From: Tetranychus cinnabarinus
Lineage: Eukaryota; Arthropoda; Arachnida; Trombidiformes; Tetranychidae
Direction: 5' to 3'
NCBI GenBank assembly: GCA_022266195.1
Contig: WHVY01000002.1
Coordinates: forward strand, 8,571,001 to 8,635,000
Length of the DNA: 64,000 nt
The notes beneath the pieces were generated by a model. It saw only the letters and a list, made by a program, of their open reading frames with translations. It did no database searches and had not been told where the DNA came from. Position 1 is the stretch's first letter, and each line of letters opens with the position of its first letter. A program made the translations under genes and the position numbers. Positions 9,690 to 21,352 of the stretch are shown one piece after another.

Positions 9690-9923
9690 AAAAAAACACA
9701 AAAAATATTAAATTATGGCCAGTGTTTTTCTTGGAATTGTAAAAGTGTTAATGATGAGGGTTTCAACAATAGTGGCTGAGTGACCCAAGAAGTTGGTCGA
9801 TGATGAATTTATTATAAGTAACTGGAATAAAGAGATTAAATTATTGATGAAATTGAATAGAAGGAATGTTGATAGAAGTCCGGATGGTGATCACTTGTAT
9901 TGCCCACTGATTAAATAAAATTA
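9690..9923. repeat. 234-bp direct repeat, copy 2 (Fas1 5' flank)
   Basis: Apparently identical to 2923-3156. It begins about 10 bases upstream of the Fas1 ATG and ends just beyond a candidate acceptor (TTTAATCAG at 9907-9915 on the minus strand), so it may be the Fas1 5'UTR exon plus intron edge. Confidence 0.9.
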
Positions 9924-12694
9924 GAACACAATTAACGAAAAAAAACAATTACCTGACAATGCGAGTTGAAGAAGGAAAGAAAGAGGGAAAGAGAGAGAGA
10001 GAGTTGAAGAAGATAAGATGAAAAAATTTGAACAGAGTGAGAGAAGAGGTATGAGGGAGAGAGAGATCAGAGACAGAGAAGTAGAAAGAAAGCTTAACTC
10101 ACAAGAGACCCACGCCCAAAACAAGGGGAACTCAACCGGGAACGCAGACGCAATAAAGTTTAATTTCAATCCATCCGAATCAACCAATGAAAACCATAGG
10201 AACAGGTAAGTTAAGTCTTACTTTTCTGTTTCTTTCCTTTCGAGTCCATCTTTTTTCGCTTTCTTTCTTTCAAATTTACCCTCACCTTTTTTTTGCCTTC
10301 ATCTTCATCATTTTCTGCTTCTTTTATCCTCTCTACTAGCCTCTTAAACCAAACGTATGTAAGCCGGTTTTTAAAAAGAAAGGGCAAGAGAGTGAAAAAT
10401 GAGCAGCCATGATAACAAGTAGGAGCAATGCAAAAGGTTGTTGTTTCCTCTTTTTCTTACGTTTTTTGGTTGTTGTGGAGCTTATCAAACATGTCTGATC
10501 AATCAAGTTACTATTAATTCTGTTGACTTTCATCATCTTCTTCATCATAACCATCAACATCATCTTCACCATCTTCATCATCATTTTAATCATCATCATA
10601 TTCATAACCATCATCACAAAAAAAGAGTTTTATTTTCAAAACAATCTTTAATTATGATATTTTACTGTTCTGGTTGACTAATAAGGCAAAACCTATGAAA
10701 ACCTTGGGTTATTTTGCATTGCTGTTACTTTTTCTCTCGTTTTTTCTTTTCCTGTCCCTCTTTTTCCCTCTTTTACTTTCCACAAAGTCTGTACAGGTGA
10801 GGAGTTAACAGATGGCAATTTATGTTTTTAAATGCATATCTATGGAAACGACTTGTAGTCATAACTTGACCAGTTGGGTTAGGTTAAAGGTGAAACATCG
10901 TCACCTCACATTGCTACTGGTATCATTGTTAAAGGAAGGAAAACAAACAAATGGAAAGGGTAAAAGGGCAACAAAACCTGTGAGAAATAGTTTTACCAAC
11001 CAATTGTATTAGAAGGAATAATTGTGTAAATTTAATTTAAAGCTAAAACAAAAGCAGCAAACAAATGGCACCAAATGAAAAGACAAAAAAACTAGACAAA
11101 AGTTCTTGGCGACAACGATAATAATGGAGATAAAATATAAATATAAAGTGAAAAAAATCAAGTAAACGATAACAATTGATGCAATTGGTTATTGTCTTGT
11201 CAACTTACTGATTAAAGTAAAGACAAAAGAAACGGGAAAAGAAAGAGAAGAAGACGATAAAGATGATGAAGATGAAGAAAAATTTGAAGGTCAATTAAAA
11301 GGAAGATGCTAAATGGAAGACAAAGAGACTCTTTTTTTGTGCTCATCATTAGGTTGATCCTTGAAACTTGACTGGGTGTGGATTCCCTGGAAACCTAACG
11401 AACCTTTTGGTAACATTTATTATTCTGGACTAACCATACAGAACGGAATGGATTCGTAGTTATTGCTATACATTTATCTGAATGAAAGATGAGGAATGAT
11501 GAGATATTATATTGCGTGTGTGTTCGTGGGACTCTTCAATTTTATGAGTGAACAGTAAAGAAGAAAGAAGGCAAAGTTTGAACATGAGATGAACAATCAA
11601 TGAAAATGTTGAAAGGAAACGAAAATACTTTGAGTTACAAATTTCAAGAAAACAAATTTTGAGCCAATGGATGAAACAAAATACTCAAGTTTAGGTGATG
11701 AAGATGGGCTGATCAGGGGAAGAGGAAAGTTGACAAACAGTAATGTCCTTGATAATAGTCAGTCTAATGATTAACTTTAAATTTGTAATTTCCTATTTTC
11801 TCAATTATATTAGAGCAAAGCTTTGCTCATCTTCATCATCGTCAGCATCATAGAGACAGAAACTGGATAAAAGTGAAAACAGATGAAGCGACTTTTCAAT
11901 GATGATTTGTCTTCTTCTTCATCTTTATTGAACAACAAAAGTAAGTCTTTGTAAGACTAGTTTTACCGGACATTTTCTTCTCTCTCTTTTCTTCTTTCAT
12001 CATTTCTTCTCTTCATACGCCCATCATTTCTTCTTCTTCTTCATTTCCATGTTTTTCCTGATGATTCAACGATGATAACCACACCATAATCATCTTACCT
12101 CAAAAGCTAAACCAAGGTTTTCACTTGAAGAGTTAATCAGATCCAATGCAATCCAACTCGAATAACATTTTAATGTTTAACTTTCAGCTAAATTGTTTAT
12201 TAATAGTAAAACAATGTTTGGTTTAAATCAATTGTTGACTAAATTATGATTCTGGTGAAAGATGATTCTCATGATTGTCAGAATACAATTTTCAACATGA
12301 TTTTAGAAGCAATTTTTCCCCCAAAATTTCATTCTCATAAATAATTCGCTTTCAAGAGAAACCCAATTTTTGCATTTCAAAACTGTTCAATCAATTTACA
12401 CGTTCAAAACTAATTAACATTGAATTTGAATATAAAATGGTGAAAATGATTAAATTGTAAAATTGGAAACTAATTTGCAGGGAAATGCAGAAACGTTTGA
12501 AATTTCAATTCCTTAATTTAGGTGACAATTGAAGAGAAACTTTGAACCGGAAAACTGAATTATGGTGTTAATATTGCTGATGAAGATGAAAATTGCAATC
12601 TAATTGTAATAATCTTTTGCTTCGTTTTTTTTTGCTGTGACTTTACCAGAAAGTGCAAAAAATAGCAAAAATAGGTTTACCATGAACGATGAGA
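9924..12694. other. Gene-poor region upstream of Fas1
   Basis: It holds purine-rich DNA at 9960-10090, a CAT/CTT-rich microsatellite at about 10545-10615 and many GATGAAG-type runs. Candidate donor sites occur at 9952 (minus, CAG/GTAATT) and at 10206 (plus, AACAG/GTAAGTT). The latter follows a low-complexity 63-codon frame at 10018-10209 that I do not accept as coding. No supported gene. Confidence 0.5.
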
Positions 12695-12810
12695 ATGAAA
12701 CATTTTTCAGCTTTTAGTTCTTCTTTAATCTTCCTTTTCTTCTGTCATTTTTATCCATTTCAAATCTTTCAAGCTTCTCATCCTCATCCTAATCAACTCC
12801 TCCTTTCAGT
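12695..12810 (+). CDS. Candidate signal-peptide exon, gene unknown
   Basis: An ATG here opens 38 codons that read like a secretory signal: MKHFSAF, then a long hydrophobic core, then a likely cleavage region around QIFQA/SHPHP. The frame runs straight into a strong donor (CAGT/GTAAGTTAA at 12811). A good acceptor with a T-rich tract ends at about 12650 (CTTTACCAG). The pieces fit a coding exon of a secreted protein ending in phase 2. Against it, pyrimidine-rich DNA mimics hydrophobic codons, another ATG at 12681 opens a short upstream frame, and I could not find a convincing next exon. Treat as a hypothesis. Confidence 0.25.
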
Positions 12811-15800
12811 GTAAGTTAATTGTCACTGAAAAAAAAGAGAATCTAAATTGAACAATAAGTTTCATTGATTAAAGTTGCGGTTTCAAGTGAAACTTTATTT
12901 TTGTAAAAATGTTAACCTCCGCTCTTTGAGTCTCTTTTACTTCATCTAACCTACACAATTACATTTAATCAAGTTAATTGATTAATCCAAATCAGATTAG
13001 TATTTTTGTTTTTCCAACTCATCACAATTAACAATTGATTGTCATCATTTTCATTTCTATCTCTTTTTGTTCACCATTTTTCTTGAAATTTTTTCCCTTT
13101 TTTCTTACACTTAACTTACATTCTGGAAAATGATGTTGGCGAGGCAAGAAATTATGGTCAATTACAATGAATGAAATTGATTATTAGTTGATTGTAACTG
13201 GTTTGTAACAATTGATTGAAACCAATTCAACTAGAAAGTTATTTGCTGTTGGTAATGTTTTTCAAAAAAGTGATCAATTGTCATCCATTTTTGGCTAGAA
13301 ACTTGTTTGCTTTTTGTTTTTACCCAAAATTTTGGATCAAGTGAACAATCAACTTTCCAGTGTAAATTGTTAATATTAAGGTTGTTCAGTTTAGGAATTG
13401 TTGCAATTAAATTGCTCATTCATCGAGATAAACCTTAATATGTTATTTTGATTAATTGAACTTGAAGGTATCTAAAAGAGTGTTAATTGTCTTCTGTCAA
13501 TTTGTATTGACAATAAGTTGAATAGCAAACCAGAAAACAACAGCTTTTTCACTTGACAAGTTGAAACAAGTTGCTTTTTTGTATTGATCAAATGCAATTA
13601 AAGGTAGAGAAAAATAATTGTTGGTATTAATCAAGATTAATATGTATTTGTGTGTATGCAGATATTAAGTTAATTGTATCAAGTTACAAACAATTAATGG
13701 GTTGTTAATGGATACTAACAAAGGTAAAGAGAGAAAAGGTTTGCCTTTTTGGTTTCTTGGTTTACGCTGTGAGAATCTGGTTTTGGGTTAACCTTTCGGT
13801 TAACTATGACTAAATCTGAAAATGTAAAATATGTGAAACCAATCCTATTAATAATGAAACCAAATATGATTACAATTAACTCTCTTCATCTATCAGGTAT
13901 CAAAATGGTGTATTAATTTAATGAACCATGAATTAAAAAACATGAACCAATCAATTGTGTGGTTAACAAAATTTGACAACAAATCAAACGTTGAATGTTT
14001 CCGGGAAAAAACAAGAGATGGCAATGCAGAGAAAAGGAAGAGACCAAAGGATTGTTTCAATGATAATCAGTGATGAACAATCATGCAAATGACAAGGTTA
14101 CAGATTCCTGTTGTGATCATGAAAAGCAACACCAGAAACCATCAAAACAAATGAAAAGGAAAACAAATGAATGGCAAAAACAACACAACAACAACCAATC
14201 GACAAATGATTAGAGTAAATCTGATTTAAGCCTTTTTTGGTTGACCTTAACTGTTGACTATCTTTTTTTTGATTGGTTTGATTGATTTGGATCAATTTAG
14301 GAATCACCTTGAGGCGGTTGTCTAATTGTTTATCTGAGGATGAAATTGGGTAAAAATGTTGATTATTGGTTAAAACAAATAATCCTAATCATCATCATCT
14401 GGTTGCCTTTATAATTGCATTACTATTGATAGGATGAAACCTTTACTTGTTTAATAGCTCATCAATCAAAATGGTTGATTAGGCTTAATCAGTTGAAAGA
14501 ATACAAGTTTCCGTTTCTAATTGTGAACAATTACAAACAAGCAAATATCAACGGTAATAATTGATGCTTTTTTTATATTAAACATTGAAATTAACTTTTT
14601 CCATTAATGTTAATAATCATTTCTTTGTGAGTATCAAAATCAAAGTTGCTCATTTAAATACCAATTTAACAAGATTTGGCTGAAAGATCAATTGTAGATG
14701 TAACTAAATGTAACTTTAACAGCTTGATTATGAGGCTAACAATCAAAACAACATCCTACAATTTACTGTTTTTCATCAACTCTTCAAACTTGCAAATTCC
14801 TATTCCAACTAAACATTATCATTTCATTTTTTTTTTCTTGGCTCCTCTCAGATTCAATGGTTACATTTCTTGAATTATTCAGTTGCTTATCGTAATCATC
14901 ATCATTGTAATCAACATAATCATCATCATCTTTTTACTCTTCAAATTCTTGCAGTTGCTTCTTTTTCTGTTCATCTTTTTCACCATTCTATTTCATGACA
15001 AATGCTGATGTTATCATAGGAAGATGATGATTAACTAAACAGTCTCCTCCTTAAACTCCTCCTGATTGCGATGAGATTCATCAAGATGAACATTATCATT
15101 CAATTTAATCATCACTTTATTCAGCTTACAGACAGGTTCTCCTGCCATCTATCTTTGTCTCAACTTACTTTGCTTGTCACATGTTTTGCTAACAATTGAA
15201 ATGTTTTTTTCCTTCTCTTTTAGTTAACTTATTTTAATTTTGTTTTTAAATTATCATCTTAAATCATCCTAATTAGCATTATCTTCATCATTAAAGTCTA
15301 TCTTTAGCTAACTGTTTTACAACCATTTTGTCATCTGGAATGTAACTTGGATATTTTAAAGTATGGTTTACTTGAAATGTCTTTTTGTTTCTTTTTAACT
15401 ACACTTTTCTCTTAAACATTATCTTTGATTTAACAAATTGTCAGCCGGTTTTATTAATCATCAATACATTCCAAGATGCTTCCAACTGTTCATGTTTACT
15501 CACTGTGTACATAATGAACATGAAATTAATATTTAAAGCGTCTCATTTGCGAAATGAAATGCTTATTAATGTGTGTAAACTTTTTTTCTATATGGATCTC
15601 TGGGTAAAGGGATGATTACCAGAAAATGAAGCCAATTTCAATGCAAAGGATATGAAAATTTTAAGCACTTCACAGTTATTACATTGCTCATTTCAAATTC
15701 ATAACTTTTGAGTCCATAATTTGTTGATGAATAACCAGTTATGGTGATATTTTGTCATATTTTTTCTGGTTCTTTTCCCATTTTCCCGTTGCTGTTGCAA

Positions 15801-16252
15801 GAGGCAATAGCTTTTCGCTTTTCCTTTTCACCAATTTCAACTATTGATTTAATTAGACAACTATAAAATCGTCAGTCCCATTCAAATTATGTTAATTATT
15901 TATGAAATTATTTCACTTTAATTGATTTATTGTCCGTTGCAATATAATTACATTTAATTTTCTTCGCTCATGAAATTGTAAATTACATTGAATGAATGAA
16001 CCTTTTGAAAAATGAAAAGCAAACCTAGAAAAGGTTTTCTTCAAATTACAATCAATTTGTGGTTACATTTTTTGTCTCGGCAGTTTTAATGTTCAAATTT
16101 AGTTAATTAATTGATACAATTCCATTAAATCTAATTCAGTGTAATCGAATTTCTGCTTGTTTTTATATTAAAGGTTGGGAAAACCATTAGAGAAATGCTA
16201 AGAAATGGACAGAAATGTACGAACAAAAGGAAATTTCGTTTTTCTCTAGTCA
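12811..16252. other. Gene-free AT-rich stretch
   Basis: It is very AT-rich, with many CAATTGA and TTAATTG-like words. The reading frames present are short and low in complexity. I see no RNA gene, mobile-element ends or further exon that I can support. Confidence 0.5.
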
Positions 16253-17610
16253 CTACATTAAATTGATTATGCTAACTATTAACATGGTAACTGTCGATAT
16301 TAAAGTGGCCAAGTAGTTAATTTGTAAGTTGTCCGAACCATTACACAGCTCAGCGCGACATGAACATTCCACTTTTGAGATTCCCAATGAACCAGATTTT
16401 TTGTGACATCCAGGTACTTCAGAGGCAGCTTTATAGTAACCACAGGAGCGATGAATCCTTTGCTCGCCATCAACTGAAAAGCAACAATATTTAGACTAAA
16501 TGATTAAACAAACTCATGATTAGCAAAACTGTAAACATTGTCAATCAACGGAATCCATCAAAGTTGCTAAACATTCAATATTGATTAACCAAACAAACGC
16601 CAACTTGTTAACTTTCATCTTAAGTGATCTTGTAAAGCAAAGTTGTTTGAAAAGGTGTAAACAAGCTGTCAATACAAGCAGCTTTGAGTAAATTAAATCA
16701 TCATTTCACTGAATTTCTTGAATGGATAACCTTCATTATGAACATTTTTCATGTGCTTTACTTACCATTTTGAAAAATCTCTTAATTAATTACCAACTAA
16801 ATCAACATGCAAGTCAAGCTATATTGAATTTCACTTGTAACTTGACTAAAAGTCTCATTTTCCTCTCAGTTTCATATCGATTTCATTAAGCTTTCAGAAA
16901 TTGATTAAACACTGAATAAATTAACCATTTGTTGTGTCGATGAAATGAAAATTTAACCTGAAAAGGAATTGAATTTCAATTGAATTACAACCATTGTAAA
17001 TATCTCAATCAAAATAGTCTTTTCATTTCCTCTTTTCACTGCCTTTCTTTAATACAGTTAACACACACACCTAAAGGGTTTCAATGTGAAATCATAATGA
17101 CAACAATTAATGATCATAAAAACATTAAGATTAATCCAATCCAATTTATCTGTGAAGGTTAAACTAAATGAAGGTTATCCTTTGATTGTACCAAAGCAAC
17201 CAGTTATTAGTTAATTGCAATTGTAATAAAATGAAAACAAAAAACTGGGTAAACCTAAAGTTGCCATTTCTTAACAATCTTAATGGCCAAGTGAATCAGT
17301 TAAATAGTCAAGTCAATTGTTTGATAAAGAATAAATTGATGGACATTAATGTTTAACCGTTAATTAACAATTGATTATTGTCAATACAAACCAGTTTGAA
17401 CAACTTTACGACATATTGAAGCCCAACCTAAACCAGGGACTCGATCGACACCCGCTGAAAGGCTGTTATTGGCTTCGACAATAGTCTTAATCATTTGATC
17501 ACAATCCTTTAAATATTTATCTCTTTCTGGTCCAACATCGGGCGGAATAAATGGTGTTGTACAATAAGGATCAACAATTGAATTACAGGTATAGCACCTG
17601 AGACTGTAAA
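16253..17610 (-). CDS. Ly6/three-finger GPI-anchored protein A, 5' end not found
   Basis: Two exons are supported: 17610-17392 and 16473-16253, joined by a 918-base intron (CTG/GTTTGTA ... TTTTCAG) in phase 1. The mature part starts LRCYTCNS and has ten cysteines in Ly6 spacing: CYTC, DPYC, KDC, ICRK, SCGY, PGC, CSC and ELCN. The C-terminus is hydrophobic (NYLATLISTVTMLIV...), as for GPI attachment. The pattern resembles arthropod quiver/sleepless-type proteins, which modulate ion channels or receptors at the surface, but the exact member is not identified. The first exon should encode a signal peptide ending in one extra base, as in paralogue B, and was not located. A frame from an ATG at 17743 also gives a hydrophobic leader, but the T-rich tract before the acceptor TTGATAG could mimic that. 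Confidence 0.82.
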
Positions 17611-20600
17611 CTATCAAGAAAAGGGAGAGAAAAACAATTGAAATGAGAAAAGATTTGGTTACAGTTAAAGTTAACCATAAAAATTGATGAGTGCGAAATT
17701 GTTTGTTCAATTGATTATTTGAATAGACAATTAAACGGTTCAAAAATGTTTACCCAACATTTACCCAATAAGAAGAGGAATAACCAGAAAACCAATAAAT
17801 CAAAATACAGGTTAAGTTGTAATAAATAAGAAACTAGAAGACAATTGATCCTATCGACTTACCTTTATTGTTTTGTCTTTGACTAACCTTTTCACTATTG
17901 AGTTAAACAATCTGATTGTGATCAATATTGATAAATTGTGAATCATTTGAAATTGTTTTTACATTAAAAGCTTGATGGACTTCGATGAAATCATGATTAC
18001 AATCACAATTTTTTGAAAAAAATTATTAATTCTTTACATTAACTTTCACTTTTCCTTTTATCAATCAATTTATCATTTTCAGATCATTTTCATCATTTCT
18101 GTGAAATGAGTCTGTAATAGATGAAGATGAAAATTGAGGATAAAAATGTTGAAATAATAAAATTGTGACTAAAAAAGGCTAAACTAGTTTCGTCTAATCA
18201 GTTTTGTAAACTCTTGTTTCCTTTTTTTCAGGTTTAATATCATGAATCATGATGATGTTAGTGATAATGATTGTCAAAATCCTTGAGCATTGAAACAAGT
18301 TGCGAGAAAAGTGAAAACTTGAAATATTGAAAATGAAAAGAGGAAAATTGCCTTTTCTTAATTTTACCAGAAAATTTTGTAACCAAATTGATTCAAAATT
18401 TCAACGTCAATCCATATTGACTAAATATATCAAATGTATTACAATTGTCAGACTAATAATCAGTAAATTGTACTTTCAATTTGAAATAAAAGTAAATTGA
18501 AATTGAAATTGAATTTACACTTGAAGTGATAAAACCGGTTATCAAGCATTTAGCATAGTTGAATGATTCATATTGGTATTAATAGCGTTAATTGTAATCA
18601 ACATTGTACGAAGAGAAGTGCAATTTAAATGAGAAACAAGGAATCAGACAATGAGCTTGTTAAGAAAAGGGAAAAATTAATTATTCTGATGACGGTATTC
18701 ATGTTGAGATGAAGCTGTTCATTACCAACAACTAATTGTGAGTGACTAGCCTTTAGTGATTAATGTATTGAATCCAGAATTTTAGATTAGCCATTTCTGG
18801 TGATGAGATTGTCTGGGTTGATTGATTTAGAAAAATAAAAAAACAAATTTTCTAGTTTTTCAATTCTTTTTTTTGTCATTTTCAAACTTCCACAAGATTA
18901 CAATATTTTATAATAACTATATTGTTATTAAAATTGTATATAAATTATTGTTTTAAATAGATTTGAATGTATAATTGTTGGTGTTGGTGATGTTGGATGG
19001 AGTTTGAATCCCTTTAATTGGTTCCGGGATTGACAGAGATTTAGTGATGAAAAAGGTAAAGAAGGAAAAAACTAAAGTCAAGATTGAATAAGAGTAATGA
19101 TGAAGAATAATGTTCATCGAGAAACATGGTTGATTCAAATACGTGATTCAGTAATTTTTTTCATTGGCTAATAAAAACAGATGTAATGCAAGACAAAATT
19201 TAGGTTATTCAATCCCATCATGAACGCTAATAAAAGGTAATGATATTAATAGAGATAATAAATAGTCCAAGAAAAAAAATAATAATAATTGTAATGATAA
19301 TTGTACGAGACAAGAAAAATAAAGTAAAATTCCTAATAAAATGGTTCATAATTTTGCCCTTTTTGCATCACATACATTTTCAATTGCCAATTGACAGATC
19401 ACATGAAATAAGGAAAAGAAACAAATCGAAGTGAACAATTTGTAAAAAATTAGAGCAAGAATTGAAATTGATGAGAATGTAATTAGAAAACAATTAGATT
19501 TGAAGAAATACAAAATATGCATTTGCAAGTTGACAAGAAATGTGATTAGACACTTTTTTTTTAGAAAAAAAAACATTCTGAGTTACAATGATGGGATGAA
19601 GGGAAAAGGCGAGTAAATCAAATGCAATTTAGTTTAATCTAAATATGAATTTGATTTAGCCTCTGAATTAGCATCCAAAATACTGTGTCAGTCAAGGTGA
19701 TTTAGCAACAAAAATTTGTGAAACCAAGTCTAATCAATGGTTTGGTAAATTTTGGTAAAAATTGTTTGAATAAAGGAGTGAGTTTGAGGCGAGTTGAGAT
19801 ACGGTCAAAGGGAAACAGGTAAAACAGCATGAGTTAAATGATAAACATAAATGGGAGTGATAGAGAGATGGTAAAGATGAGTAGAGCTGAAGATTGGAAG
19901 ATGAGGAGCAAAAAGATATCATCGACTAGCCCAAGAAGACAACCATGAACAAAAATTTGTGTGAGTGTTTTGTAAACACTAGTTGAGGGTTGGAATAGGA
20001 AGTTACAAGATGATTTAACAAGGATTAATTTTGCGATTACACAAGGCAAATTACAAGGACATTTCAAGTTGGTGAATGATTAAAAAGATTAATTTTGATG
20101 ATAGAGTGAGGCTGTTGGTGCTGATGATCATGATTATGAGGATGAGAGTGATGAAAGTATACAAACACAGAAAGACACACAAGGAAACAAAAATTGGTAA
20201 ATATATTGATTATAGTGAGAATGGTTTTCAAGTGAAACTAGCAAGACGGGAAAAATGAACAATTTAGTGGCGTATTAACATTGTAAATTGAGTTGTTGTA
20301 ATGAAATTTTTGCCGAGCCAGATTGAGAGGCGAGATTGAAGACAAATGGTTAAGAAAAGTGAATGGTTAATATTAATAGCGGAAAGAGGAAGTTTTAATT
20401 GAACAAATCTCAAGTTAATTTGTTCAAATTAGTAAGCTGGTGTCTAAAATTTTCTGGTTTCCCGCTTTGCGTCCCACATGAAAACATATGGAGGGTAAGT
20501 TTGAGGAGGAAAATGAGCTAAGGGTGTGGATAAGGGGAGGAAAGTGATTAGGTTGTACCTCTGGTTAAAATGGTATTGCTGTTAGCAATGATAGCAATAG

Positions 20601-21352
20601 AGATAATGTATTAGCTGAATAATACATTGGGAACACATAAAGGTTTGTTTGTTTGAATACGTTTTGTTTCATCACATTATGATGGTTAATCGATATTAAT
20701 TGTGAGGAATGAAAATGTGATTAGAAGTGTTAAATAAGTTTAGATGAAAGTAAACTCATTTGTACCAAAAAATGGTGATTCTCGTCTTTGTCATTTTTTT
20801 CTTTTCCATGATAAATAATTGATAGAAAAAAAGGCACAAATTATATGTTTAAAACTAATATGGTGAAGAGTGAAATTGGAATGACAATTAGTATGGGAGG
20901 AAAAAGAGTGATCGCCTATCAATTTGAAAATGAAACAAAACGACTTCGAATCGACCTTTTAATGAAATTTTCATTTCATCCATTGTTTATGAAGTTTGAC
21001 TTGAAATTAGCCTTTTGTGATCCATTCATTACTGGTTAATTTTCCTGAGTAAATTAATTTTTAAGACAATTTTCTGTCTTAAAGATTATTCTTTGGTCCC
21101 TTTAAAGGTAGATTTTTTACAATCAGATCTATTCTTGTTGGTCCTAATTTTTAGCCTTTCTGGAAGCAATTGATTTTTCCCTGAGTTTCAGGTTAACCAA
21201 TTGATTGGAGAAGATAAAATTTGAAGAAAAAAATGCAAGAACGAAAAATTTTGTGACAATTTATCAATTTCTTGATAGACTGTCTTGGAGCGAAAGAGAG
21301 GGTTAAGTATTTTTGGAATGATATGGGAATGGTAGGCGTCAAATGGTTGCTC
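17611..21352. other. Gene-free stretch between Ly6 genes
   Basis: It lies between the two tandem Ly6 genes and should contain the first exon and promoter of gene A, which I could not fix. A donor-like AAAG/GTAAGTCG occurs on the minus strand near 17864. A minus-strand 61-codon frame at 18953-19138 begins with a hydrophobic leader but has no donor or partner. Nothing else is supported. Confidence 0.45.

Noticed and set aside
10018..10209. A 63-codon plus-strand frame ending near a strong donor
   Set aside because: The residues (Arg/Glu-rich) follow from GA-rich DNA. The donor itself is kept as a finding.
18231..18286. A plus-strand acceptor followed by a short frame that would join the 12810 donor in phase and end in a stop
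   Set aside because: The match in phase can be chance. It would need a 5.4-kb intron spanning Ly6 gene A, and the joined product has no recognisable feature.
18953..19138. A minus-strand leader-like frame considered as exon 1 of Ly6 gene A
   Set aside because: It has no suitable donor in phase 1 and runs to a stop.
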